Assembly: GCA_035063765.1 (NCBI GenBank)
Contig: JAPSFT010000012.1
Location: 62,001-126,000 of the forward strand
Direction of reading: 5' to 3'
From: Deltaproteobacteria bacterium
Lineage (GTDB): Bacteria; Myxococcota_A; UBA9160; PR03
DNA: 64,000 bases
The position numbers and the translations under genes are program-made. The notes under the pieces were generated by a model that was not told where the DNA came from, did no database searches, and saw only the letters and a program-made list of their open reading frames with translations. Position 1 is the first letter of the stretch. Every line of letters begins with the position of its first letter. Shown piece by piece: positions 30,681-39,332 of this stretch.

Positions 30681-31376
30681 GTGACGCGCGTCATGCTGGG
30701 CGTGCTGGCAGTGCTCGCCGCCGCCCCGAGGCCCGCCGTCGCGGTGATCCCCTCTGCGGAGGCGGTGCGCAGCGAGGTCGCGCGCACGAACCGCCAGGCC
30801 GGCCGCAGCCAGCCGCTGGTGCTCGAGGTGGCGGTGATCGGGGAGGACGGGGAGCCGGTGGCGAGCGGCCGGGCGATCCTCGACCCGGTCCGCCCGTCAC
30901 GCCTCCAGCTCACCCTGGCCGACGGCCGCCACGAGTTCCACGAGCGGAGCGGCGAGCGCTACACCGTGACCCGCGACGACGTGCCGGTCGAGCGCGCGAT
31001 GCCGCTGCTCCCGCCCTTCGCGCTCCTCCAGGCCGGCAGCGAGGCCGAGGTGGCGGCGGCGCTCGCGGCCCTCGGCGGCGAGCCCGAGCGGGTCGACCTC
31101 GGCATGGACGGGAGCGCCGACTGCTGGGTGCTGGGGGGCCGCGACCCGGGCCCCTTCGACCACAACGGCCGGCCCTCGTACTGGTTCGACCAGGACGGCC
31201 GCCGGCCGGTGCGCATCGACGAGGCAGGCGGCGTGCGCTTCCGCTTCGGGCCGCCGGCCAAGCACGCACCGGCGATCTTCTTCCCGGCCTCCTACACCAT
31301 CGAGGCGCCGGGCTGGCCGCGCTGGCGGGTCGAGGTGCGCAACGGGACGGCCGGCCATCCCGCCTCCGCACCCTGA
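30681..31376 (+). CDS. Exported protein, unknown
   Basis: 231 residues with a signal peptide (VMLGVLAVLAAAPRPAVAVI) and a mature domain containing QPLVLEVAVIGEDGEPVASG, SGERYTVTRDDVPVERAMPL, CWVLGGRDPGPFD and a paired sheet pattern like lipoprotein carriers of the LolA type. This is only a resemblance. GTG 30681 and ATG 30693 are both possible starts. It follows eno by 31 bp on the same strand. Confidence 0.65.
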   Translation: MTRVMLGVLAVLAAAPRPAVAVIPSAEAVRSEVARTNRQAGRSQPLVLEVAVIGEDGEPVASGRAILDPVRPSRLQLTLADGRHEFHERSGERYTVTRDDVPVERAMPLLPPFALLQAGSEAEVAAALAALGGEPERVDLGMDGSADCWVLGGRDPGPFDHNGRPSYWFDQDGRRPVRIDEAGGVRFRFGPPAKHAPAIFFPASYTIEAPGWPRWRVEVRNGTAGHPASAP

Positions 31377-31421
31377 GCCGGCGGAGCCGGCCCCGGAGCG
31401 CTCCGCGCGTGACCGGGCCGC

Positions 31422-32627
31422 GTGCGTCTGGCATCCTTGCCCTCGCCGAGGCCGAGCCGCTGGCGACGAGGGGGACTGGCGCTGCGTTCCGTCGAAGACA
31501 CCCATCCGCGCAAGGGCCTCTCGGTTCCGGTCGTGACCGTCCTCGACGAGGACGCCGCGCTGCTCGAGGAGGACCAGCGCGCGGTCGTCCGCTACGTGAT
31601 CCAGGACGGCAGCGGAGCCGACGTGATCTTCGCCGCGGGCACCACCGGCGAGTGGGACCGGGTCGGCAACGAGATCCGCCAGCGCGTGATCCAGGTCTGC
31701 GCCGAGGAGGTCGCCAAGGCCAACGCGCAGCTCGCGGGCTCCGCGCGGCTCGGCGGCCGGGAGGTCGAGCTGTGGGCCGGCATCACCGCGCCGAGCCCCG
31801 AGGAGACGCTCGAGAACCTGGACCTCGCGATCGCCTGCGGCGCCGACGCCGCGGTGCTGGCGCCGCTCTCGATCGTCGGCGTGGACGACCCGGTGCGCTT
31901 CGTGGCCCGCGAGATCGCCGAGCTCCTCGACGCGCGCTCCCGGCGCATCCCGGTGTACCTCTACGACAACGCCGACATCGCGATCGACCCGAAGGTGCCC
32001 CACATCCGCACGCGCCAGGTGAAGGCGCTCTCGCGGCTCGACTTCGTGCGCGGGATCAAGGTCTCGGCGCCGCGCAAGGTGCTCGGCAACTACACCAAGG
32101 CGGCGCGCCACTTCAACGACCGCGGCGAGTTCGCGATCTACGTCGGCGACGCGATGCTGATCTTCGACCTGTTCCGCCCGCGCAGCGGCCCCTGGGGCAC
32201 GCTCGTAGACCACTGGAACCGCTGGCGCCTGCACGGAGCCGTGCCGGCGGGCGTGGTGGCCGGCCCGGCCAACGCGCTGCCGCGCGAGTGGGCGCGGGCC
32301 TGGCAGGTGTGCCGCGCCGGCGATCTCGAGCGCATGGAGCAGGTCCGCGAGGTGCTGGCGGACTTCCGCTCCGGCACGCACTCGACGAGCGGGCGGCGCA
32401 CGATCGCCTGCCTCAAGCGCGCGCTCTTCCACCTCGGCGTGATCCGCAGCGACGCCGTGGCGCCCGGCACGCCGAAGCTCGCGCGCCCCGATGCCGAGCG
32501 CTTCGACGAGGTCTTCGCGCGGGTGCGCGAGAAGGCCGCCCGGACGATCCGCGCGCCCTGGGTGAGCGTGGCGCCGGCCGCGCCTCCGCTCGGTGTCGAG
32601 CGCGAGAGCGGCCTCCGAAGCGTGTGA
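31422..32627 (+). CDS. Dihydrodipicolinate synthase-family aldolase
   Basis: Class I aldolase/lyase of the DapA/NanA/KDG-aldolase superfamily, about 401 residues. GTTGEWDRVGNEI is the carboxylate loop, PVYLYDNADIA holds the proton-relay tyrosine, and FVRGIKVSAPRK the Schiff-base lysine. It is longer than DapA (about 290) and has an extra C-terminal region, so it is probably not lysine biosynthesis. The GTG start is uncertain because the first 24 residues are Arg-rich. Four-base overlap with the kinase-isomerase gene suggests a shared sugar-acid pathway. Confidence 0.8.
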   Translation: MRLASLPSPRPSRWRRGGLALRSVEDTHPRKGLSVPVVTVLDEDAALLEEDQRAVVRYVIQDGSGADVIFAAGTTGEWDRVGNEIRQRVIQVCAEEVAKANAQLAGSARLGGREVELWAGITAPSPEETLENLDLAIACGADAAVLAPLSIVGVDDPVRFVAREIAELLDARSRRIPVYLYDNADIAIDPKVPHIRTRQVKALSRLDFVRGIKVSAPRKVLGNYTKAARHFNDRGEFAIYVGDAMLIFDLFRPRSGPWGTLVDHWNRWRLHGAVPAGVVAGPANALPREWARAWQVCRAGDLERMEQVREVLADFRSGTHSTSGRRTIACLKRALFHLGVIRSDAVAPGTPKLARPDAERFDEVFARVREKAARTIRAPWVSVAPAAPPLGVERESGLRSV

Positions 32628-34249
32628 GCCGCGACTCGGCACGCCGGCCGGGCCGCGACCGGCTCCAGCTCGTCGGGCTCGGCTCGATGGTGGTGGACCG
32701 CGTGCACCGCGCGGCGCGCATCGTCGGCCCCGACGAGAAGGGGGCGCTCCTGCGGCTCGCCGGGGGCGGCTCGGTCGCGAGCTTCGTGGGCGGGGTGATC
32801 CTGAACCAGCTCGGCTGGGCGAGCGCGCTCGGCGTGCGCACGGGGATCTTCGGCAAGCAGGGCGACGACGAGGCCGGCCGCGTGCTGCGCGGCGCGATGG
32901 ACCGCGCCGGCATCGAGCACCAGTTGACCCTCGACGGCGGCGCCAGCTCGGTCGCCGAGATCTTCCTCGACGCGAGCGGCGAGCGCGCGATCTACTTCGA
33001 CCCGGCCGGGACCGCGGAGCTGACCGCCGGTGAGGTGCGGGCGCGCCACGCCGACTTCCTGCGCCGGGGCGCGCGCTTCACCACCGAGGTGCACCAGGTG
33101 CCGCTCGCCGCCGTCCACGAGGCGCTGCGCATCGCGCGCGAGGCGGGGCTCGAGACCGTGGTGGACCTCGACGTGCCGCCCTCCGGCGCGGTGCCGGCGC
33201 TCGGCGACGAGGCGACCCTGCACGCGGTGCTCGCGATGGCCGACCTGCTCAAGCCCGGCAAGCGCGCCGCCCGCGAGCTCCTGGGCACTCGCGACGCCGA
33301 CCCGCTCGGGCTCGCGCGCGCGCTGCGCGCGCGCTTCGGCTCGCAGGCCGTGGTCGTGACCGACGGCGAGATCGGCTGCGCGGTCTCGTCGGGCGAGTTC
33401 GAAGGGATCGTGGCCGCGCCGCGGGTCACGGTCGTCGACGCCACCGGGGCGGGCGACGCCTTCCTCGGCGGGCTGCTCGCCGGGCTGCACCAGGGCCTCG
33501 GCCTCGCGGACGCGGCGCGCCTCGGCAACGCCTGCGGCGCGGCCTGCGTCGAACGGCTCGGCGCCTTCCCGGCCGACGCCGCCTGGGCGCGCACGCGCGC
33601 GCTCGAGCTCTACGACGGCGCTCCCTTCGTCCTGGCGCCGCCGCCCCCCGATCCGACCCTCGCCGAGATCGCGGGCGCCTTCGACATCGCGCTCGAGGAG
33701 CTCGGCGCCCTGCGCCGGCGGCTCGCGCCCGAGTCCTACGCCGACGCGCTCGCGCTGATCCGCGCCGCCGAGGCCACCGGCGGGCGCGTGCACGTGACCG
33801 GCGTCGGCAAGCCCGAGCACCTGGCGCGCTACGGCGCCTCGCTGCTCGCCTCGACCGGCACGCCCGCGCAGTTCCTGCACGCCACCGAGTGCGTGCACGG
33901 GAGCGCGGGGCAGATGGTGGCGGGCGACGTCGTGATCGCGATCAGCAACAGCGGCGCCACCGGCGAGCTGCTCGCCGCGGTGGCGACCCTGAAGGCGCTC
34001 GGCGGCCGCGTGATCGCGATCACCGGCGGCCTCGACTCGCCGCTCGCGAAGGCCGCCGACGTCACGCTCGACGCCGGCGTCGCGCGCGAAGGCGGCGGCC
34101 TCGGTCTGGCCCCGCGCGCCAGCATCGCCGCTGAGCTGCTGGTGCTGGCCGCGCTCTCGACCGGCCTCGAGACCGCGCGCGGCTTCACCCGCGCCGACTA
34201 CCACGCCCGCCACCCCGGCGGCCGGCTCGGCCAGCTCTCGAAGGGCTGA
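32624..34249 (+). CDS. PfkB sugar kinase - SIS isomerase fusion
   Basis: Two-domain protein of 541 residues. The first half (about 10-330) is a PfkB/ribokinase fold: LVGLGSMVVDRVHRAA at the start and the ATP/phosphate-binding DATGAGDAFLGGLLAG. The second half (about 345-541) is a KdsD/GutQ-type SIS domain: RVHVTGVGKPEHLARYGASL, ASTGTPAQFLHATECVHG, VIAISNSGATGELLA, ending DYHARHPGGRLG. Kinase and isomerase are usually separate. The chemistry is inferred: kinase plus phosphosugar isomerase, in one operon with an aldolase. GTG start. Confidence 0.85.
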   Translation: MSRDSARRPGRDRLQLVGLGSMVVDRVHRAARIVGPDEKGALLRLAGGGSVASFVGGVILNQLGWASALGVRTGIFGKQGDDEAGRVLRGAMDRAGIEHQLTLDGGASSVAEIFLDASGERAIYFDPAGTAELTAGEVRARHADFLRRGARFTTEVHQVPLAAVHEALRIAREAGLETVVDLDVPPSGAVPALGDEATLHAVLAMADLLKPGKRAARELLGTRDADPLGLARALRARFGSQAVVVTDGEIGCAVSSGEFEGIVAAPRVTVVDATGAGDAFLGGLLAGLHQGLGLADAARLGNACGAACVERLGAFPADAAWARTRALELYDGAPFVLAPPPPDPTLAEIAGAFDIALEELGALRRRLAPESYADALALIRAAEATGGRVHVTGVGKPEHLARYGASLLASTGTPAQFLHATECVHGSAGQMVAGDVVIAISNSGATGELLAAVATLKALGGRVIAITGGLDSPLAKAADVTLDAGVAREGGGLGLAPRASIAAELLVLAALSTGLETARGFTRADYHARHPGGRLGQLSKG

Positions 34250-34297
34250 CGGGCCTCGTCCCGGCGCCCCGGCGGCGCCTCCCGTCCGCGCTCCCGA

Positions 34298-34750
34298 TCA
34301 GCTCTCCTCGCGCGCCTTCACGGTGAGGACGGCGCAGGGCGCCTTCTGCACGACCCGCTCCGCCACGCTGCCGAGCAGCAGGTGCTTGAGCCCCGTGTGC
34401 CCGCGCGTGCCGATCACGATCAGGTCCACGTGGCGCTCCTTCGCCTCCTCCTCGATCACGCTCGCCGGGTAGCCCTCGCGCAGCACGGTCTCGACCCGCA
34501 GCCCGCGCGTGCGCAGGCCCTGGGCGTGCTTCTCGAGGTTGGCGCCGGCGTCGCTCTTCACCTGCGCCCAGAAGTCCGGGGGCAGGTAGGCGCCCTCGAG
34601 CTGCTGGAAGTCGACCGGCAGGTGGTAGGCGTGGAGCAGGACCAGCGGGCAGCCGTGCTCCTCGGCCAGGTGGGCCGCCCAGTCGAGGACGGTGGCGGCG
34701 TTCGCGGAGAAGTCGATCGGGACCAGGATGGAGCGGATGTCGATCGTCAT
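34298..34750 (-). CDS. Universal stress protein
   Basis: UspA-family cytoplasmic nucleotide-binding protein of 150 residues. It begins RSILVPIDFSANAATVLDWA and ends with the ATP-site motif GTRGHTGLKHLLLGSVAERVV. ATG 34750. It faces the tRNA gene across a 100-bp gap. Confidence 0.9.
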   Translation of the reverse strand: MTIDIRSILVPIDFSANAATVLDWAAHLAEEHGCPLVLLHAYHLPVDFQQLEGAYLPPDFWAQVKSDAGANLEKHAQGLRTRGLRVETVLREGYPASVIEEEAKERHVDLIVIGTRGHTGLKHLLLGSVAERVVQKAPCAVLTVKAREES

Positions 34751-34805
34751 GCGCCTAGCCTGCACGGATTCCCAGGATGCGGCAAGGCCACCGGAGGTCG
34801 TTCGG

Positions 34806-34834
34806 TTGACGCCCCAGGACCCCGGCTCTACCGT
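34806..34834 (+). promoter_or_regulatory. Promoter of tRNA-Ala
   Basis: TTGACG at 34806-34811, 17 bp, TACCGT at 34829-34834, with transcription expected to begin about 17 bases before the tRNA. It resembles the boxes before rpmH and ispB. Confidence 0.6.
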
Positions 34835-34857
34835 GCGGAGCCGGTTTTCCAGGTCCC

Positions 34858-34933
34858 GGGGCCGTAGCTCAACTGGGAGAGCGCCTCGTTCGCAACGAGG
34901 AGGTTGGCGGTTCGATCCCGCTCGGCTCCACCA
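34858..34933 (+). tRNA. tRNA-Ala (anticodon CGC)
   Basis: A complete 76-nt cloverleaf with CCA encoded. Acceptor stem GGGGCCG pairs with CGGCTCC, including the G3-U70 wobble that is the alanine identity signal. D-arm GCTC-AACTGGGA-GAGC; anticodon stem CCTCG/CGAGG with loop TTCGCAA, anticodon CGC; T-loop TTCGATC. It reads GCG, a common codon in this GC-rich DNA. Confidence 0.97.
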
Positions 34934-35168
34934 CCCTGGTCCGCGACCTGCCGGACGCCCCGGGGAGGCGCGAGGGATCGCCGCGTGCGCCGGCCACACC
35001 GGCCGCCGTCACGACGTCTCCCGCAAGACACGCGGGAACCTCTCGCCGGGCCGGGGCCACCTACTCCGCGTCCCCCGGCCGGCCGCGGGAGCGGGTGCTG
35101 ACCGAATGGCCGGAGTCGGTCCAGGGAAATCCTTGACCGATCGTGCGGAAGCTGGCAGAGGCTCCATC

Positions 35169-35477
35169 GTGCGGGTTGCGGCCGACACCGATCTCACCCA
35201 GCGCGCCGCCGCGGGCGATCGCGACGCCTTCGAGCAGGTGTTCGCCGACTGCCTGCCCTCGATCTGGGCCTTCGTCGGCCGGCGCACGCGCGGGCGCGCG
35301 GCGGCAGAGGCGCTCGCGAGCCGGATCCTGCGCCGTGCCTTCGCGGAGCTCGACGACTACGACGGGCAGGTGCCCTTCGCGGCCTGGCTGCTCGCCGTGG
35401 CCCGGCGCGTCGCGAGCACGAACGCGCCGCATCCCGCCAGGCCCTCCGGCTCGCCGCGCCATACGCACCACGCGTAG
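35169..35477 (+). CDS. Sigma-70 region 2-like protein, truncated
   Basis: 102 residues resembling only region 2 of an ECF sigma factor: TQRAAAGDRDAFEQVFADCL, WAFVGRRTRGRAAAEALASR and AFAELDDYDGQVPFAAWLLA. Regions 3 and 4 that bind the -35 box are missing and the frame closes after a short Pro/His tail. It may be a degenerate or regulatory fragment. GTG 35169 follows GAGG; an in-frame ATG at 35106 is another option. RNase HI follows in the opposite direction. Confidence 0.5.
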   Translation: MRVAADTDLTQRAAAGDRDAFEQVFADCLPSIWAFVGRRTRGRAAAEALASRILRRAFAELDDYDGQVPFAAWLLAVARRVASTNAPHPARPSGSPRHTHHA

Positions 35478-35487
35478 GCCGCCTGCG

Positions 35488-35988
35488 TCAGGCGCTCGGG
35501 GAATGCAGGTAGGTGGTGGCGAGGGCGTCGGCGTACTCGTTCCAGCGCGAGCCGTCGTGGGCCGCGATCCAGACCAGCTTCGCGCGCGGATGGGCGCGGG
35601 CGAGCGCGTAGAGCTCCTGGACCAGCTCGAGGTTCGCGATCGGGCCGGTCTTGCGCCGCCAGCCTCGCGCCGCCCAGCCCGGCGCCCACTCGTTCACGGT
35701 CTTGACGCAGAGCTGGCTGTCGGAGTGGATCGTCACCGCCGCGTCGGGCGGCAGCAGCTTGTAGGCCTCGATCAGCGCGCGCAGCTCCATGCGGTTGTTG
35801 GTCGTGCTCGGGTCGGCCCCGTGGCGCTCGGCGACGACGCGGTCCTCCTCGACCCAGACGACCCCCCAGCCGCCCGGGCCCGGATTGCCCTCGCAGGAGC
35901 CGTCGGTGAAGACGCCCGTGGTCGGCCCGCCGCGATGGCGCGCGAGGACCTGCTCGGGCGTCAGGAAGCTGCCGCGTCGCTCTGCCAT
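35488..35988 (-). CDS. rnhA: Ribonuclease HI
   Basis: Degrades RNA in RNA-DNA hybrids, 166 residues. The catalytic set is present: Asp29 (FTDGSCEGNPGPGGWG), Glu68 (TTNNRMEL), Asp90 (HSDSQL), His144 (AAHDGSRWN) and Asp154 (EYADA). ATG 35988. Convergent with the sigma fragment. Confidence 0.95.
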   Translation of the reverse strand: MAERRGSFLTPEQVLARHRGGPTTGVFTDGSCEGNPGPGGWGVVWVEEDRVVAERHGADPSTTNNRMELRALIEAYKLLPPDAAVTIHSDSQLCVKTVNEWAPGWAARGWRRKTGPIANLELVQELYALARAHPRAKLVWIAAHDGSRWNEYADALATTYLHSPSA

Positions 35989-36083
35989 GGCGGCGCAGGG
36001 TAGGGGCGTCCGCGATGCTCCGCCCGGAGGCCCCCGCCCTGGCGCTCGAATCGACGGCCCGTCCCGCTCGTCCGCCCGGCCGC

Positions 36084-36719
36084 ATGCGGCCTCCGGCGGC
36101 GCTTGCTCTCGGGTTCCTCGTTCCGTTCGCGCTCGGCGCGGCGCGGCCGGCCGACGAGGTGCGGCGCAGCTATGCCGCGCTCGAGCGCGCGCTGGTCGCG
36201 CGCGATGCGGGTGCGGCGCTCGGGCTCGTCTCCGAGGCGTCGATCGCCGAGTGGGCGCGCCTGCGGCAGCTCGCCCTGCACGGCCCGGTCACGGAGGTGG
36301 CGGCGCTCGCGCCGGGGCCGCGCCTTGCCGTGCTGGCGCTCCGCCACCAGGCCCCCGTCTGGCTCCTGCGCGACGGCCCGCCGCGCGAGCTCGCCGCGCA
36401 GGCGGTGCGCGCCGGCCTCGTCGACCGCCGGGCCGCCCGGCAGGTGGAGCTCGCCGACGTCGCCGTCCTCGACCCGGCGCGCGCGCTCGGCCAGCTCTAC
36501 GCCGCCGGCCTGCCCTCGGGCTTCCGGGCCGGCTTCGTGCGCGAGGCGGGTGCCTGGAAGCTCGACCTGCCGGTGACGCTGACCGGCGTCGGCCGCGTGG
36601 TGTCGCAGGTGGCGCGCACGACGGGCGCCTCCGAGGACGCCGTGATCGTGAACCTGCTCGCGGCCGCCACCGGCGAGCCCGTGGGCGGGGCGGTCTGGCG
36701 GCCGCTGCTGGCGGAGTAG
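36084..36719 (+). CDS. Exported protein, unknown
   Basis: 211 residues with a signal peptide (ALALGFLVPFALGAARPAD) and a mature domain of regular helices, ADEVRRSYAALERALVARDAGAAL, and SEASIAEWARLRQLALHG. It resembles small periplasmic or SnoaL-type helper folds, but I recognise no family. ATG 36084 rather than an upstream ATG at 36015 that adds a Pro/Arg tail. Ten bases before the MFS gene; probably one operon. Confidence 0.6.
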   Translation: MRPPAALALGFLVPFALGAARPADEVRRSYAALERALVARDAGAALGLVSEASIAEWARLRQLALHGPVTEVAALAPGPRLAVLALRHQAPVWLLRDGPPRELAAQAVRAGLVDRRAARQVELADVAVLDPARALGQLYAAGLPSGFRAGFVREAGAWKLDLPVTLTGVGRVVSQVARTTGASEDAVIVNLLAAATGEPVGGAVWRPLLAE

Positions 36720-36729
36720 CATCGACCCC

Positions 36730-37995
36730 GTGCGGGGCCCCGGACACACGCTCCTGCCGGCCAGCGCCGGGCCGGTGGCCGGGCGGCTCGTGGCGGCGCG
36801 CGCGCTGCGAGGCTTCGCCGACGGCTTCGCGAGCGTGTGCCTGGCCGCCCATCTCGCGGCGCTCGGCTTCTCGGCCACCGCGATCGGCGCGATCGCGACG
36901 GCGGCGCTGCTCGGCTCGGCCGCGCTGACGCTCGCGGTCGGCCTCGCGGCCGACCGGCTCGCGCCGCGCGCCGTGCTGCGGGCCGCGAGCCTGCTCCTGC
37001 TCGCGACCGGCGCAGGCTTCGCGGTCCTGACCGGCTTCTGGCCGCTGCTCGTGCTGGCCTTCGTCGGCACCCTGAACCCGACCGGCGGCGACGTCAGCGT
37101 GTTCGCCCCGACCGAGCAGTCGCTGCTCGCCGGCCAGGCGGCGGCGCGCGACCACACCGCCCTCTTCGCCCGCTACAACCTCGGCGGGGCGCTGCTCGGA
37201 GCCCTCGGCGCGCTCGCGAGCGGCGTACCCGGGCTCGCCGCGGGCCCGCTCGGCGTGTCGCTCGAGTCCGCGCTGCGCGCCGGCTTCGCGCTCTACGGCG
37301 CGGCGGCGTTCGGCCTGCTCGTGCTCTACCGCGCCGTGCCGCCCGCGGCCCCGAAGCCCGCGGCGCCGGGGCCCCACCGGCCGCTGGCCCGTTCGCGGCG
37401 CGTCGTGCTCGAGCTCGCGGCGCTCTTCAGCCTCGACGCCTTCGGCGGCGGCTTCGTCGTGCAGTCGCTCCTCGCGCTCTGGCTCTTCCAGCGCTTCGAC
37501 CTCTCGCTCGCGGCCGCCGGGGCCGTGTTCTTCGGGGCCGGCGTGCTGGCGGCCTTCTCGCAGCTCGCCTCGGCCTGGCTCGCCGCGCGCATCGGGCGTG
37601 TCCGCACGATGGTGTACACGCACGTCCCGGCCAACCTGTTCCTGGTGCTGGCGGCGCTCATGCCGACGGTCGAGGGGGCCGTCGCCTTCCTGCTCCTGCG
37701 CATGGCGCTCTCGCAGATGGACGTGCCGGCGCGCCAGTCGCTGGTGATGGCGCTCGTGCCGCCCGAGGAGCGGGCGGCGGCGGCGAGCGTCACGAACGTG
37801 CCGCGCGCGCTGGCCGCGGCGCTGGCACCCCTGCTGGCGGGCGCGCTGCTCGACGCCTCGGACCGCGGCTGGCCGCTGATCGCGGCCGGCGGGCTCAAGC
37901 TCGCCTACGACCTGCTCTTCTTCGTGCGCTTCCGCGGCGTCGAGCCGCCGCTCGCACCGGAGCCCGGCTCGTCGCCGGCGGACTCCGCGCCGTAG
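36730..37995 (+). CDS. MFS transporter
   Basis: Major facilitator with about 12 membrane segments, 421 residues. The first helix block holds FADGFASVCLAAHLAALGFSA and the loop GLAADRLAPRAVL is the usual signature. The second half shows SQLASAWLAARIGRVRTM and DVPARQSLVMALVPPEERAAA. Substrate unknown. Its last 91 bases overlap the antisense end of tgt. Confidence 0.85.
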   Translation: MRGPGHTLLPASAGPVAGRLVAARALRGFADGFASVCLAAHLAALGFSATAIGAIATAALLGSAALTLAVGLAADRLAPRAVLRAASLLLLATGAGFAVLTGFWPLLVLAFVGTLNPTGGDVSVFAPTEQSLLAGQAAARDHTALFARYNLGGALLGALGALASGVPGLAAGPLGVSLESALRAGFALYGAAAFGLLVLYRAVPPAAPKPAAPGPHRPLARSRRVVLELAALFSLDAFGGGFVVQSLLALWLFQRFDLSLAAAGAVFFGAGVLAAFSQLASAWLAARIGRVRTMVYTHVPANLFLVLAALMPTVEGAVAFLLLRMALSQMDVPARQSLVMALVPPEERAAAASVTNVPRALAAALAPLLAGALLDASDRGWPLIAAGGLKLAYDLLFFVRFRGVEPPLAPEPGSSPADSAP

Positions 37996-39098
37996 TCGGC
38001 CAGGAACCCGCGGCGCCAGTCCTCGTAGCGCCCGGCGGCGATCGCCTCCCGCGCGCGCTGCACGAGGCGCTCGTAGAAGCGCACGTTGTGGATCGAGAGC
38101 AGGATCGCGGAGAGGATCTCGTTGGCGGCGAAGAGGTGGTGCAGGTAGGCGCGCGTGAAGCCCCCCGTGCAGGCCGCGCAGTCGCAGGAGGTGTCGATCG
38201 GGTAGCCGTCGCGGCGATAGCGACGGTTCGTGAGGCGCACGCGCCCGCGGCTCGTGAAGGCGACCGCGCTGCGCGCGTAGCGGGTCGGGATCACGCAGTC
38301 GAAGAGGTCCATGCCGTAGCCGATGGCGGCCACCAGGTCCTCGGGAAGGCCCACGCCCATGAGGTAACGGGGCTTGTCCTCGGGGAGCAGCGGCGCGGTG
38401 AAAGCGGTGATCCGGCACAGGAGCTCGTGGCCCTCGCCGACCGAGACGCCGCCGATCGCGTAGCCCCGGAGGTCCATCGCGACCAGCGCCTCCGCGCAGC
38501 GCCGGCGCAGCTTCTCGTAGACGCTGCCCTGCACGATCCCGAAGAGCGCCTGGTCGGCGCGCGAGTGGGCGCGCAGGCAGCGCTCCATCCACGCGAGGGT
38601 GCGGCGCACGCCGGTGGCGGCGAGCGGCTCGTCGGCCGGGTACGGCGTGCACTCGTCGAAGGCCATGATCACGTCGGCGCCGAGCGCGTTCTGGATCTCG
38701 ATCGAGCGCTCCGGGGTGAGCTCCATCGCCTCGCCGCTCAGCTCGTTCTCGAAGCGCACGCCGCGGTCCGAGATCTCCTTCCGGGGCAGCGAGAAGACCT
38801 GGAAGCCGCCGCTGTCGGTGAGGATCGGGCCGGGCCAGCGCATGAAGCCGTGCAGGCCGCCGAGCTTGTGGACGAGCCCCTCGCCCGGGCGCAGCGCCAG
38901 GTGGTAGGTGTTGGCGAGCACCATCTCGGCGCCGGCCGCCGCGACCTGATCCGGCGTCATCGCCTTCACCGCGCCGTGGGTGCCGACGGGCATGAAGGCG
39001 GGCGTGTGGACCGGGCCGTGGGGCGTCTCGAGCACGCCGGCGCGGGCGGCGCCCGCGCGGGCCTCGACGCGGAACGCGAAGGCGGGCGCTGCCGCCAT
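37905..39098 (-). CDS. tgt: tRNA-guanine transglycosylase
   Basis: Exchanges guanine 34 for preQ1 in GUN-type tRNAs, 397 residues. Substrate aspartate in TDSGGFQVFSLP, GIVQGSVYEKLR and GGVSVGEGHE; the zinc site CDCAAC with the later SIHN histidine is intact. A 42-residue basic gene ends nine bases before its ATG and is probably co-transcribed. The 3' end overlaps the convergent MFS gene by 91 bp. Confidence 0.95.
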   Translation of the reverse strand: MAAAPAFAFRVEARAGAARAGVLETPHGPVHTPAFMPVGTHGAVKAMTPDQVAAAGAEMVLANTYHLALRPGEGLVHKLGGLHGFMRWPGPILTDSGGFQVFSLPRKEISDRGVRFENELSGEAMELTPERSIEIQNALGADVIMAFDECTPYPADEPLAATGVRRTLAWMERCLRAHSRADQALFGIVQGSVYEKLRRRCAEALVAMDLRGYAIGGVSVGEGHELLCRITAFTAPLLPEDKPRYLMGVGLPEDLVAAIGYGMDLFDCVIPTRYARSAVAFTSRGRVRLTNRRYRRDGYPIDTSCDCAACTGGFTRAYLHHLFAANEILSAILLSIHNVRFYERLVQRAREAIAAGRYEDWRRGFLADYGAESAGDEPGSGASGGSTPRKRTKKSRS

Positions 39099-39107
39099 CG
39101 GCGGAGG

Positions 39108-39236
39108 CTACCGGTAGGTCTTGCGGTGCCCGGAGCTCATGCGCTTGCGGGCGCGCTGCTGCTTGGCCTTGAGCTTCGCCCGGTAGCGCCTGGTCTTCGT
39201 GCGCTTGCGATGGCTCAGGTCGGCGTTCTGTTTCAC
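39108..39236 (-). CDS. 42-residue Arg/Lys-rich protein before tgt
   Basis: Short reading frame, GTG 39236 to TAG 39108, preceded by GGAG at good distance. It encodes 42 residues beginning MKQNADLSHRKRTKTRRYRA and ending RKTYR, almost half lysine or arginine, with a predicted single helix. It looks like a ribosome-associated or nucleic-acid binding peptide and shares an operon with tgt. No family recognised with certainty. Confidence 0.6.
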   Translation of the reverse strand: MKQNADLSHRKRTKTRRYRAKLKAKQQRARKRMSSGHRKTYR

Positions 39237-39332
39237 GGCGGTCTCCGGGCGGGGGCGATGCGAAGGGGGGCTTCGCCGGGGCGCCCAACCTAGGGGAGTC
39301 GCCCGCAGACGTCCAGGCTACCCTGCCGCCCG

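Noticed and set aside
35106-35168. Longer sigma fragment starting at ATG 35106
   Set aside because: Possible, but the added residues show no sigma similarity and the GTG at 35169 has the better ribosome site.
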